This document shows, in pieces, positions 34,993-49,900 of a DNA stretch of 64,000 nt (its first letter is position 1; each line of letters opens with the position of its first letter). The stretch covers positions 19,030,199 to 19,094,198 of the forward strand of contig OX457031.1 of NCBI GenBank assembly GCA_949752745.1, in the 5' to 3' direction. A program made the translations under genes and the position numbers. Origin of the DNA: Protula sp. h YS-2021 (taxonomy: Eukaryota > Annelida > Polychaeta > Sabellida > Serpulidae). Below the pieces are notes generated by a model. It was not told where the DNA came from. It made no database searches and saw only the letters and a program-made list of their open reading frames with translations.

Positions 34993-37900
34993 GACTTACG
35001 TAAGCTGTAAGTGAGCCGAGTGCAAATACAAGCAAAGAGCAGACGAAGAGTTTCCACATGATCACGTGACCTCGGCTGCCACTCTCCAGGCCCGTGGCTG
35101 GGTAGTGTTTGGTGAGCAGTCCCGCAGTGGCCAGCAGCGCGGAGTCTGCGTTGTGGTACTGGTAGGAGAGTGAGCCAAACAGGGCCACGCCCAGGCACAG
35201 GTATGCCACCACCCACACCACGAACATCAGCTGTGGGGCATATGACGTCACATTGTCAGACGTTTCCGGGTGCGATATTCATAATGACAATATTTTAAAT
35301 TTCAATATCAACCGATTTCATACATATCCTCCTTGGTTCGAAATTCCTTAATAAAAATTTTCATAAAAAATGAAAATATTTACATTGTGTTCAAAACGGA
35401 TTCAACCGAAAATAGAACAGATTCACATTTTTGGCGATTCCCAACACTAACTTACCATGACGACAAGGATATCGGGCAGAGAGCGCATCAGCACGTTGCC
35501 AACCGTTGCGAAGGGGCGCCGATGACGTAAGATCCTTAACGATCGCAGCGTGACGAGGAAAAAGATGAACCCTACGAGCGTTCGCAGCATCTGATACAGA
35601 AGTGAATCGTAGATCCATGTAGCTTTCGTCCAAATTTGGCAAGTGGGGCAGCTAGAGGAAAAGTGGGCGTGGGAGTCAAATGTTAAAGTGGAGAAGCTGG
35701 TATGGTGGGCACAAATGCGATATCGCGGACGCGGTGGGGGAAGGCACGGAATCGGGGGTCAGAGCAACATTATTTGCTTTAAAAATCAATAAATTTTCCA
35801 TTAACAAAACGATTGGCCGTGTGATTTGTTTTTTTTTTTTCAGTATTTGTATAAGCTCTTTCACAATAAAAGTCCAATTGGGTCATTTATTACCTATCCT
35901 CCTCCGAGAAAAGTTAAATTCGAAAACGAATGAATCCTTTAACCAACCTGATCCCAGAATGCAACAGCTGAAACATCAACAAAGTCTTCTTTGTACGTGG
36001 CGCGCATGTCCTCCACCGTGTAACTCACCACCACGAATCGGTAGATGTAACAGCCGATGTACGCCACAGACGTCACACTCTGAAGCACCTGTAAAAATAC
36101 AATGCGCAAGATGTAACAGCCGATGTATGCCACATTCTGAAGCACCTCTAGAAACACAACGCGCAAGATGTAACAGCCCATGTAAGCCACAGGCGTCACG
36201 TTTCGCAACACCGTGTAAAAACACAACGCGCAAGATGTAACAGCCGATGTATGCCACATTCTGAAGCAACACTGAAAATATAATGCGTAAGATGTAACAG
36301 CCTGTGCAACAGCAGACACCATATTCTGCAGCAGCTTTCATAACAGAGATAGGTAGGTGCAACAGCCGACGTACGTTAAGAGCAATAAAATTCGGTAAAA
36401 ATTCGGCATTGGCCTTATCGTTTTCTAGATATCGGACTTCCGATAAAGCTTATTAATTTCACAGCTTAATGCCAAAGAGACAACTGTACGTTGCGTTGTT
36501 TAATTTCGTGTTGGAGTACGCAGCTTTTGGTGCCTATCACACAATTTGTTACAGAAGCGTCATCTATCATGTGTAGTTTTCACAACGTGCCACAGAAGAG
36601 CCTTTGAATTGTGGCCAATAAAACACGGCCGCTTCTTCCACAGAGCATATCTATATATATACACTTACGTCAAGGGAATTCCAGACACTTGAGAAGAACT
36701 GTTTCTTCTGCTGGAGGATGCTGAAAACGAGGCCATGGATCTGCGCACACACCGCGACAATAAACAGCAGCTGTAAAAATATCAAAGTCATAATCTTTTT
36801 CTTCAAATATGAAACATATGTCAGCATAACAATGGCCTAAACAGTATCAATGACCTTGACATATACAAACGAGTACAGTCGCCTAAACTAAACCAAACAA
36901 ATCCATACATGGAGTCTTGGTGATGACCAGCTTTATTGAAAGAAAGAAACAAGGCGACGGAACCACTTCGTTCGTTACGCGGTGAATACACATATTGTCG
37001 TCATATCGTCCTAATGTCGTTATGATGTCGACATGTCCTTACAACAGCCATCTTGAATATTCTTTCAAATTACCTCACAAGCCAGTATAAAATTATCGTA
37101 TGCTGTGATGTACTTGTACACGTAAGCACTGGCGACGCGGTGGCGCGGAAATACGCGTCCTACAGCGGGTACTTCCATCAGCAGCGTCACCGAACTGAAA
37201 TCATCAACAACGCAAGTCCAGTTATCGATTTTACAATGGGAACATAATGAACACGTGGACATCAAACATAGCACTCTCAGACTAGTGATGAAAAGAAATC
37301 CTAATCGCAGGCGTCATCGGTTAATCGAATAAACCGGCTAATATCGGATGCTGTTGCTTCGCCTCTGTCCGTTTAAAAACAATCCAGACACCTACATAAG
37401 TTTCTTGTAAAACAATCCAAGAAAACGATCGGGTATACGATTGTGTGAAAAGTATATTTTACCTAAGAATGCTGGTGGGTGCGTGAAACAATGTGAATTC
37501 TATGATCACAGCCCGCGTAAATCGATCAAACCATTCCCCTCCTTGCATCGAGGCTAACTGTTGTTCAGCTTTAGTTCTGAAAATATAATTTCGCCAGCTT
37601 TAGTTCTGAAAATATAATTTCGCACTTATGCAAAGCAGGAATTTATCCATTTGCGTCACTGTATTTTTTTCTGCATTTTTAAACCATTAAGTCGCATTAT
37701 TTAAACATTAAACTCGAGAAACTTACGATAATTTCATGTGACAAATTCTCACGTTTTTTTTCTTTCTGCAGATTGATCTATTGTCAGGGTTAAGCAATGC
37801 ATATTTTTCTCAAAAGAATAAAATTACCTTATTTTGTCTAACATAACAAGGTATCCATCTCCTCCGTAAGTACCGTGGCGGCCGCTGACCTTAGCCCCGC

Positions 37901-40900
37901 CAGCGTACTTCTCGTCAAAGTATACCCAAGTACCATTGTGCCCGTAAGGGGCAGTGTCGCGATTCTTCTTCGTGTACGGGTAGCGGCACCAGTCTAGGGC
38001 TTGGTGGATTGCGGGCAGTCGCTTGTATACTTCCGGTATGAGGCAGTCCTGCTCTATGATTCTCTGCTGCCGGATGTTGATGTTGCCAATGACGACGCTG
38101 TTACCCACTTCCAGCTGTTGTAATATACTTAATAGCGTTACTGCTTAAATGGTGCATCTAAGGGAGTATATGACCAGCTATGACTACTAAACTCACAAAA
38201 CAGGCAGTGGTGTGGTGGGAGGGGGGATTGCTATTGTAGGGTGGTAGCAAAGGGACTGTCAATAGTGTGGGAATATATACTTTAACTGTGTAAAGAAAAG
38301 TTATTTATGGTAAATAAAGAGGGATTACCCACCTGGCCCACTTTTCTATTCTGCGCCTGACTTCCGTACATAATCTCCACGAAGTCGTGACGTAGCCAGT
38401 GCCAGAATTGGGTCGGGGTGCTGACGTCACGATAACCATGGCCGTGCGCACCTGCCGTGATGACGTCAGCCAGGCTGTGGTTCAGCCTGTACGTGGTCGT
38501 GTGGTCCTTACCAAAAGCCATGAAGGCGAGAAGGAGGAAAGTGACGGCAAACAACAGGCTCTCCCTGTGAAAAACGTACATACACGTACATACATATATA
38601 TATGTTGGACACAATTTTTAAATCTGCACAATTTATAAATTGTGCTGCACAGTTTTTAAATTTATAAACGAACCAACCATTTAAAAATGGGTTGCGGAAG
38701 GCGACAAAAGGCACCAGGCTCTCCCTATGAAAAGCGCACATATATACATCACATATATACACGCACGTGTATACACGTACACACATGCACGCACGTGTAC
38801 AATAATGGATCGAATTGTAGAAACACTATCACAATCGTTTAAAACTTGCTTAAGTGGGTAAATAAACCGTAGCTTAATCTATGTATGGTGCCCTTATTCC
38901 TTGAAAGGGCAAACTGATCTTGAAACTTCCAAGACGATCCCCTACAACCTCAAAAGATATCGAATTGCGGATGCTTATAAATGTACGTGGGCTAGAAAAT
39001 TCTACCCTAGACACAAACTTTACTGTGGTTTTATGAAGACGCACATTCAGTTTGATCCTCACAAACCACGAGCATCATCCTCCCATTACTGGGCCTGACC
39101 TAGTGCCCGTACGCCCATGGTTATTGTAGGCTATCTAATTAATCACTGCTTAATAAGACAACTTAGCGAGAGAAATAGCGTTTAATAAGCCCTTTTTTTC
39201 TGTTCTTCTATTCCCTTTTTTGTGTGTGCGATATTGACCGGAAGTAGGCTGTGGGTGTGTACCTGAACACCTTGGAGGCCTTCGTCTCCTTGATCGTCTG
39301 ATTGCGCGACTCGATGAGTTGTTTTTCTTGGGGAGGGCGCGCAAATCTCAAGTACCGATACCTCTGCCTCGCTGCAATGCCCTGTGTATTTTTTTTAACC
39401 GCCTGTCATTCAGTTTTTCATATCAAGGAGACCAACACTAAGATTTACAGCGTAACATTTGATGTAATAACACAGAAACACTGACACATATTATCATTAG
39501 TCACATCTGTTTTTCTTTTTTTTTCAGAAGACCCCTGTTTCTCTGTCTCCCGCTGCCTGTGATAACGGAAAACCTCGGGTGTTGACCCTATTATTCAAAA
39601 GCCAAGACTTCAAAGAAATAGGCTGAAGAATACTTAAGAGCCAATATCAGTATTAAGTATAGGTACTTACATCAGCCAAATCATACTCTTCCTGTTTGTC
39701 CAGCGACTTCTTGTCTTTGGATTTCTTCGCGTGTTTTGATTGGACGTAGCCGTCGTCATGGTGACAAAAGACCTCCATATTGTTACGGTATTTATAAGCC
39801 ACGTAGAGCGTCCACAGCAATATCTATGAACAATTGCCAGATTTCGTCATCAATAAATGTCAAAATTCACATAATATAATCAAGGCAATTTCGTGGATAG
39901 CGAACATCGTACATCGACGGTGTCATCAATGGCGATGACGCAATAAACATTTTAAAATTATTTCTGATGTATATGTCTTAAGAATTCATCTTATTTATAT
40001 ATATTTGAAACAGCTTGGTGAGTGAGATCAGGGAATAGGCAGATCTGGAGAACAGGATAGGTGAAACTTACCCAACCGGCACTGAATGAGTAAACCTGTT
40101 AAACTACTTAAGTAATTAATTAAATAGGAGGGGTAAATCTTTTTTTTTTTAATTTGTGATAGGTTATCTAGCCCATCGCATTCGCTTAGTCAAGGCAATT
40201 GTAGTGAACATCGATCCGGGACCTTGTTTCAACCAAATGAGCAGACCGTCAACCCCTCGATCAGTGAATCTGCTAGAAAGGGGCGAATATGTTGAGTGAG
40301 TGAGGGAGTGAGCTGAATGAGTGAATCTGTTAATCTATTACAATGGGGATGAGTGAATTTGACGAGCGAGCCGACTGGTCTAACAGAATGGAAGCAGTGA
40401 TTCTGTTAACCTCTTAGAATGGGGATGAGTGAGACTGTTGACTCACCAGCAGAGGATGGTTGACAAAGACGCACTGCAGAAGACTGAAGAAAAGTGACTG
40501 CATCCACATGATGCTCTTCACACGCCCAAACCTGTCAAATATCCAGCAGAAGTGCTTAAACGTCGGTTAGCGAAAACAATCTATTTGTGACTGCGAATCA
40601 ATGCAAACAGCTGTGTTTGCGAGATCTGAGTAACCCTTAGAACTTTGTTACAAAGGTGTTTTATTACACTAGATGTCACAACGCTAATATTTATGATATT
40701 TGTTTTTGCATTTAATGTTTTTTTTAGAATCGATCGACATAGTGTAAGGGTGAAAATGACATCCTTACTTCTGCGATCATATCGCTCATTGCAGACACTA
40801 GTGACGTAACGCTTCGGTAACTCAAAACTTAGGTTAAATAAAGCTTTAATCTTATGCGGGCTATTTCTCGGAGCGCTTCAATCCAGTCCTTTATATCAGC

Positions 40901-43900
40901 TGGTTCAGTAAACGTACAACTTATTACAAGGTTGAAATACTTATTTTGTACATAAACAATGATTTTAAGTGTGCATCCAGACTTGACAAGACCGTATACC
41001 TGAATCCATAGAGGATAGTGATGGCGGCACAACCGGAAGTAATGAGGAAGCACGTGATCCAGGCTACGTATCTGCTACATCCGGGCACAAAACAACGCCA
41101 CGACTTGGATGACCTACGAAAACATAAATGGTTACTTACTGATCGTTTTAACCACCCAGTCATCTAAATGGGCCTCGGACTTCCAAAATCCACCCCCATA
41201 TACAACCTTTAGAACAGATTTATCTTCTAATACGTAATTTACAAGGGTGAGATGCACACGTAATTAACCAGCGTGTGTGCAGGCCTATGCCACTTTCCTA
41301 ACATTTTCCTGCAATGTTTTCTGCACATCGACTTACTGTAGACTGAGTATGACGTCATCGGCGGACACAGCTTCCGATGACGTCACGCTTTGTTGCGAGT
41401 CACCACTAATGGAAGCGTCTGGGGAGACGGGCTTGTGGAGCTTCACTTCTTTTGTCTCGTGGTCCCTCTCACTGAAGCAACGGAAAAAGTCTTATATCGA
41501 CATCGGTTATAACGACATTTCGGATATATAGCGACATAATTTTTCGGCCAACCATGCCGCTATAACGAGGGGATAGGCCACAATGCCATGTACACATACC
41601 GCCCTGTTTTAAAGTAATTATTTTACAATTAAGAAGAAAAATGCAATTCGTGAAAAATCATGCCAAGTGTTTATAATTTTTCGGAAACTTTGAGGAAAAA
41701 ACCGTTGAGGTAAAAGATATTTTTCTGTTCCAAAAAGCAATTAAACCGAATGAACTGCAGTATTTGTATCCGCTGCATAAAAGGCTTCGTTCATTGTGAC
41801 TATTAATCACACTTTTAATGAAACAGTGGCAAAGTAATACTAAACCGAAGGTTAGAGCCCTGCGGCTAAGACACTAATGATCTGACAGGGAGTTGCTGTA
41901 ATACTGCCAGTAACTATAACCACCCGGAACGTTTCCACTCTGGTTTCAAGGCAATATTAATGGCTGCCACAATATACAATATTGGCTTGCAAATGCAAAA
42001 CGTGATTTCTAACCAGGACCATGTATGTCAAATCAAGATTATGGATATTACCTGTGACGTGTTATTTAAAGAAAGTGATAACTTATAAGATTTAACGTTA
42101 TAATATTGATAGCGCACCTGGCTTGCCTGACTCTCGAGTGCAGGTCGTTGCTCATATGTAGCGTTTGGATGGGTTGTACGTTGTGAGTACTGTCCGTCGG
42201 CGACTGTCTGTACCTGCATTACGTGCATACATGATTCGACAATCTCCCGCCAGACTGGCAGACACGAGCAGGCATTCCCCCACCAGGTATTGGTATTCAC
42301 GTGTAGCAAACTCTCCCACCAGACTGGCATTCACCCAACAGACTGGTAGCACACTATCCCACGAGTAGCACAGTATCACCAGACTGACATTCGAGTGCAG
42401 CACACTCTCCCATCAAACTAGCATTCAAGTGCAGCACACTCTTCCACCAGACTATGATTTAGCACTTTCCCATTACACTGGCATTCACGTATAGCACACT
42501 CTTATCACCAGACTGGCATTCACGTGTAGCACACTCTATCACCAGACTGGCATTCACGTGTAGCACAATCTCTCACCAAACTGGCATTCACGTATAGCAC
42601 ACTCTACCACCAGACTGGCATTCACGTGTAGCACACTCTACCACCAGACTGGCATTCGGAAATGTACGCCAACACACCCAAGAGTTTCTGATATTCTACG
42701 CCAACCCCTTCCCCCCACCGCCGCCAGATCCCCCCTCCCACCACCGCCAGATCCCCCCCCCCCCCGCCAGATTACACTCCGCCAACACCAAAGTACCTTA
42801 TCCACAACTACCCCTGAACAGGGCATTTACATTGCAACCCTCGTTTTTATTGACGTTTTTACTGACTGAACTGACAGAACAGGACTGACAGGTTATGGCA
42901 GGTTATGTATCAGTTACCGTTTAGCCCATGTTCTTTGTGCCCACTCCTGCAGTCCCTGCCAATTCAGAATGGACTGGTCGAATATGGAAGGTGTGTGTAC
43001 AGGCTGTAATAATCGCGTGGTGGATTCCAACGAGTCGGAGCTTTCCCCCGAGCCAACAGAATCTCGAGCAGCCTTGAAATCCTCTACTGATCTGACCTGA
43101 TGGTAAAATACAGCTCTTTACTTAGTTGTCCTTGGGGCAAAACACAGTCCTGTTATTAGTCAAACCCGAGCGTCTTTTATATTTTCAAGCGCAACAACGC
43201 AAACATTCACTATACAAAGTAACACAAATAGTTTACACAAAATAACCTACTTTAATAATCTATTTAAAAGTCATCGCTGTATTAAAAAAAAAAGGTGACG
43301 GGATTTCACATAACACTACATGAAGTAATAACTACCTTAGACCGCCTAAACAGTAGGATAATGATGGCAGTAGGCGGCAGTACGAGCAAGCTGCTGATGA
43401 GCCCCACAACAAAAGCCCGCCACGAGACGTCAATCAAACCATATTCACCGCGGTACTGCAAACGAGGCAAAATAAAACAACATTCATTGCGGTACTACAA
43501 ACGAGGCAAAAGAAAACAACATTCATTGCGGTACTGCGAAAAAGGTAAAATCAATCACCGTGCTGCTGTGAAACAGTTAAAACCAGATTCACTACGGTAT
43601 TCCGTATTCGAACATTTTAATTTCCGTGTTAAAATTTTTGTGGGGCGATGGGGGGGGGGGGGGAATGTGGAGGGAGGGGGGCTTGGGAGAAGAGAGATGA
43701 CAACACTTTCAAGTTTCCACACAGCGCCTTGTGAAAGATCCATGTTCTTGTTGACCCCAGCACCAGTTAACAGCCATTTTGGAAATAAGAACGCACAGTC
43801 AGCATGAGAGGAAGGATGTAAGGTAGCCCCTTTCGGGGGGGGGGGGCGGGGGAGGGTCCATACCTGTTCCTGTTGACCGCCTTGTGAAAGATCCATGTTC

Positions 43901-46900
43901 TTGTTGACCCCAGCACCAGTTAACAGCCATTTTGGAAATAAGAACGCACAGTCAGCATGAGAGGAAGGATGTAAGGTAGCCCCTTTCGGGGGGGGGCGGG
44001 GGGGGAGAGTCCATACCTGTTCCTGTTGACCGCCTTGTGAAAGATCCATGTTCTTGTTGACCCCAGTACCAGCTAAAAGCCATTTTGGACATAAGAACGC
44101 ACAGTCAGCATGAGAGGAAGGATGTAAGGTAGCCCCTTTCGGGGGGGGGGGCGGGGGAGGGTCCATACCTGTTCCTGTTGACCGCCTTGTGAAAGATCCA
44201 TGTTCTTGTTGACCCCAGCACCAGTTAACAGCCATTTTGGAAATAAGAACGCACAGTCAGCATGAGAGGAAGGATGTAAGGTAGCCCCTTTTGGGGGGGG
44301 CGGGGGAGGGTCCATACCTGTTCCTGTTGACCGCCTTGTGAAAGATCCATGTTCTTGTTGACCCAAGTACCAGTTATCTGCCATTTTGGAAATAAGAACG
44401 CACAGTCAGCATGAGAGGAAGGATGTAAGGTAGCCCCTTTCGGGGGCGGGGGCGGGGGAGGGTCCATACCTGTTCCTGTTGACCGCCTTGTGAAAGATCC
44501 ATGTTCTTGTTGACCCCAGTACCAGCTAACAGCCATTTTGGACATAAGAACGCACAGTCAGCATGAGAGGAAGGATGTAAGGTAGCCCCTTTTTTTTGGG
44601 GGGGGGGGCGGGGGGGGCATACCTGTACCTGTTGACCCCTGTGCCACGCCGCGTTGACAGCCATGTACGACATCAGCAGGAAGAGACAGCAGGAGAGGAG
44701 GGAGGTAAGGTAGCCCCTGGTGGGGGGGGGGGGGAAGTCCATACCTGTTCCTGTTGACCCCTGTACCACGCCGCGTTGACAGCCATGTACGACATCAGCA
44801 GGCAGAGACAGCAGGAGAGGCGCTGCGCACGCGTGAAGCGACTGTAAGGTGGGCGGGTGAAGGTCGACAGCCACACGTGGTAGTCCAGCAAATATTGGCC
44901 CCCCTTCGCCCAAAACACCTGTGTAATAGCGTTCTCAAATGCACAAAACAAACCTCATACTTTCTTTCTTTTCCTTTTTTTTTTGAAATGCTTCAGTTAC
45001 TTCTAATTTCTAACGCATATCACGAACATTTTATTTATATTTTCGATTTTAAACAGATCATTCACATTATCAGTGAAACTATTTGAACGGAAGCGGATGG
45101 CAATCACGGATCAGAGAGAAGAGCGTTTTTGTTGTACATATACAGACCTGTGTGAATCCGAGCCCAGCTTCCAGAACCATCACTTCACGCTCTACTTTCC
45201 CGTCTTCATGTTCCACGGCAAACCACTTACAGCAGTTAAAGTAGTACGTCATGTCTGAAAAAAAAACGCATGCACATACTCATCCGCCGAGACATAACAC
45301 CAGTGCAGATAGACCGAACTCGGCACTATACGCAAACATTCTGCGGGTTGATATTTACAACTGTAGTATAATACTGTATTTATTCGTGCACGAATAATGC
45401 ATCTTATTCGTACCAAAGTTCGTGCTTATCTCGCTGTTTTTAGCCTACGTTAACACTGGTTATTCCTAAAGCGAATAATTCTAACCACTTCGCATTAAAC
45501 TTGAAATCAAATAACTGGGGTCACAGACGTTGTGACGTCACAAGTTACCAGAGTTAACATCCTTGACGGTGACCCTGGAGAGGAACCAGGCTGGGGACGA
45601 GCCCGCATTATTGTGCCACAGCTGTATTTTAGTGAGCGAGCCCAGGCTATCTGGAAGTCTGTCAAATATACACACACATATATATATATATATATAGCGC
45701 TTTTATTTGTTTTAATTGAGCATTCCCCAAGGCTGGGGGGGGGGGGGCACTTGGTATGACGCGTGTTACCATGCGTGTCCAAAACGACGCGGAGGAAGGG
45801 AGGGGGTAATAATGAACCAAGAAGTGCCAATTTCGTGGGGGGGGGGGGGGTACTCCGCGTCTCCCACAAAAAGGGGGTTTATTTTGGAATTTCACTCCGC
45901 GTTTGGTTAAAAATGGGGGATTATTTCAAACTTAGCACTACGCGTTTAGAGGTCGTTTTAAAAATTCCTGGATACGCATGGTAACCAGTGGGTACGTTAG
46001 TGCTACCCCCTCCCACCCTTCTCGGTACAGACAGAAAGAAAGACAAATTAATTTTTTATTAGTGTGCTCGAGATACATACATATGAATGCTTTTATAACA
46101 GATCTTATGATTCTCTTCAAAACCAGCGGATAGCTGACGATTGAAACACGACATGCTGCCACATTTATTTACTTCTCGAATCGGCGAAAAGTTATTAATT
46201 CCCGTACATATAAACTGTCTTTTACAAAAGACAAAGCAAAGTGTTTTTTTTATAAACAGAAACACAGCAGTGTTTTTATATCATTATAAGAAGTGACGGA
46301 GGTTACGTCAGCAGGAAGGTGTCCCGGGCGTTTCTTTCGAAGAGCTGCTGGTCCGCTGATTGGCTGATTAGCTCACGTGTCTCACTCATACCATCTTCGC
46401 CATACAACACCATACTCACCTGTACAAATACATGTCCTTCATTTAGCGAGTGACAAGCGGTCTATTTTCCTCAAATCAGACACAGAATTTGTAAACCTAT
46501 TCCGACACAAAATGCTTAACTACCATTTTGCTTTTTGTTGGTTTTTCTCAAAACGGTAAATTGAACGGAAATTACAGTTCCGCATGTCGGTTGATGCCTG
46601 ACCAAGTCAAGTGCAGCCACACGAAGTTTTTTTTTCATTTAATGCAAAGTTCGCACTAATTAAAGAGAGACACTGACAGTGAGCCTCGGTGCATCTGAGC
46701 AATTGGCAGTTCTGAATCTTAACTACAAAAGCTGAAGTTTTGGTTACGTAAGTGTGGTTAGAAATGTGCTTTCAGATAGTCTTACTTTAATGCAATTATT
46801 CTCGGGATATGTTTCTAAATATGAGGCGCACTGCCTTAAGATAAAGTCAAGTGCTAACGAATCCATTTACTGCGCATGTCATACAGACACATGACCTACT

Positions 46901-49900
46901 TATCGCTGATTGGTTACCTTGGCTGTCGTGCCCGCGTTCCTTCTCATCCCAGTCTCAAACACAAGCACGTACTTCTGGCTATCTCTGACATTGTTATCTA
47001 TCAACTCGATCACTCCTCCCTTCAGTCTATCCCTCTTATCTAATCTCACCGCAATAACGAGCAGTATTATGTAGAGTACGAAGATAACACTTATCAGGCT
47101 GAATGTGACCGGGTTTTCATGTAAACTGAAACGTACCAATCATATTGCAATGTTTTATTTCAAGTTTCGTTCATATCCTCTGACAGGTAAAAGCTTTCTA
47201 TCTGGGAATAAGCTGCTTTACTTCAGTTTTACTTCAATTTGCCAAGCTGAAGTGTCAAGAAAATTCTCCTTTAGCTTGATGTTGCCCTTTTTTGACTAAA
47301 ACCATCGTACAAATTCCAGATTTTAGCACAGCCAAACTGGTCAAAACGGGTACTGTGATGTATTGTGGTAAGGGAGGCGGGTGGGGCGGAGGGGAGGAGA
47401 GGGGGAAGTAGCGGATGTTGGGCTATAGACGCTAATAGTACTACGAGTTATGAAAGGAACGTGTCATGTGCTAACGTAAAATGTGACGTCACAGATCGGG
47501 TGCAGTTCTCCACCGTAATTAGCACTGGACAACGCAAGACCCACTTACTCAAGGGAGTCGTCTCTTAATTTAGGACGACGCAACATAATACGTGACGTCA
47601 CATTCGTGGGGTGTTTCTCCCAACCGATGACCACTGGACACCGAAAACAACCACTTACTCAAAGAAGTCATCTATATCGACGATGCTGAGATCGTTTGGT
47701 TTGAGCGAGAAGTCGGCGGCGAAGCTGGTCAGGTGGTCGCAGGCGCACTGTGCCTCGTAGAAGGTGGACGCCTCGGAGACAATACAGCCCTTGCTTGACC
47801 ACTGGTCCTCCGTGAAGTTCCAGAACAGGCAGTCGGCCCACCTGTGTTACACGTGTTACCATGGTGACTGGACAATATCCAGGAGTGTGCAATACCAATA
47901 CGTGCAATTTACACGCAACTAGAGCAGTGTGCATTGCCCACATATTCCCCACAGGCCCCTCATCAGTGAAACACGGCTATAAATAGTCAATCAAGAGTTA
48001 AAATTTTCTAAGTCCAGTTGGTGTATTTTCCTTGGACAAACCTGGCCCAGTTACAATACCGATCTGTGTTTGTTCCCATAGAAGCTACATACCAAGTTTC
48101 ATTAAAATCCTTGCAGCAGTTTTTAAGTTATCGTGTTAACAAGCTGTTGATGACAAACCGACAGACTGACACGCCGACACACGGTCGATCGCATATATCC
48201 CCCCTGTGGGGAATAAATTATATAACTATACGACCGGCTGGACCGGTCCGAAAAACCCATTCACAGCATGTGGATCCGGCAGGCGGGAATGAACAGCGCG
48301 CAAGGCTGAGTGACGATTGTAGGATCAGTGCAAACGTAAGCATCGGTTTTGTTTTAATATTAAAATTTCTTGTACACTTATAATCTCTTATAAATAATTA
48401 AATCTTACACTCTTCAACGTTGTTACATCAGGTAACTGCGATACGTTCTTATGAAGGTGAAAATTGACATTTCACTAGTGCGTTGCGTGGGGTTTTCGAT
48501 ACTGGATAGCGAAGAGCCTCTACTTGACATACGCACTGCGAAAATACCTCCTGTACGCGCACTGGCGGTGACGAAATAATAGGGGCCGTTTAGGGGCCCT
48601 GTTGAAATGACCAGCTTTTATTTAAATTTATCATTTTGATTACTGGTAATTTAATAGTATCCATAGGCATACATCAGACGTGACGTCAGCAGCAGGGGTT
48701 GTACGAGACGTACGAGAAATGACACGAGATCCAGAATATTCAGACACGAGTGTAGGGTCGGTTGAAAAAGAAACCCGGAAAATTTGAGAGAATAATAAAT
48801 AGCCGGGAGGTGGGGTGAAGCGGGGGGGGGGGGGGGGGAGGGCGAGAGAGGCATGTTCCTCAAAGGAACTGTAGCAGTCTAAAAGACCAAAAATAGCCAT
48901 TTTCGAAACTTTCAAACACATGTTAATATATATTATTACAGCGCGCCGAAGGAAGATTAACTTCAGAATTTCCAGAATTCAATAAATTTCCGAGAAAAAA
49001 TCATGTCTGAATATTTTTAAGGGGCGTATAACATATGAGGGATGGGGCCCGAGTTCGAAGGAGGAGGGAGGCGGGGGGGGGGGGGGGGTTCCTGTGTGCG
49101 ACGGTCTTCTCACCACAGCATGAGGGTGTACTGGCGTATTTGCACCTCGCCTTTCCGTCGCTTCGCCGAATTAAATTTGGCGTCTACGATGCCAAGGTAG
49201 TACACCTCATCCACTAAAAGAAAAACAAAAACAAAATGCGGCTACAAAATACACTACCAGTCCGTTAGAACCGCAGGCAATATCATAACCTATATGATCA
49301 ATTTAATCAACCGCACTGCACATTTGTGCGAATTTATGCTTTTTTTCTATCTTTATTTATTTCGTTAAAGTTTTCACAATATCAATGCGAGGCTGGAAAT
49401 TTACAATGCGTATTTATCCGATGTCGTACATAACTTTCTTCCCCAGTGAATAATATCCACGCCACCACCATATTCCCATATCAACTACTACCCAATGGGT
49501 TAAGGGTCAGATAATTTCAAGGCCGATAATAATTTGAATTTTGTGAGCATAATAAAAATGAATTCAGGATTCCAGAAGTGGATAGAATCCTGCGCAACTG
49601 ACCAAGCAGTGTCTGTGGTTTCAGCGTCACGTGAAGGTCATCCTCGCCAAGGTCAAACTCATAAATGAGGTCATAGGCCTCAAGTGTTGGTGCCTGCTTC
49701 GCTCTGTAATACAAAACTTGACCATTTTCAGCCTTGCTGTAGTTGTCCATACGTTAATAAACCTAAACCGATAACGAATCTTTTCGTTTACTTTTTTTCT
49801 ATGACAAACGCACTACCCCCTCCTCTCTCATACAGACTCAGTCTCCTGCAGCTTAAGTGTCGATAAACTATTGACCCGAAATAGTTCGATCACCACATCA

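Noticed and set aside
38901..39098. Plus-strand 65-residue frame in a polycystin intron
   Set aside because: Antisense to the host, no motif recognised, no splice or promoter support.
43555..44913. Long overlapping minus-strand open frames with repeated QQEQVWTLP and ADCAFLFPKW
   Set aside because: They are read-through of the tandem pseudo-exon array and its G/C-runs; the true exon ends at 44745 by donor and phase.
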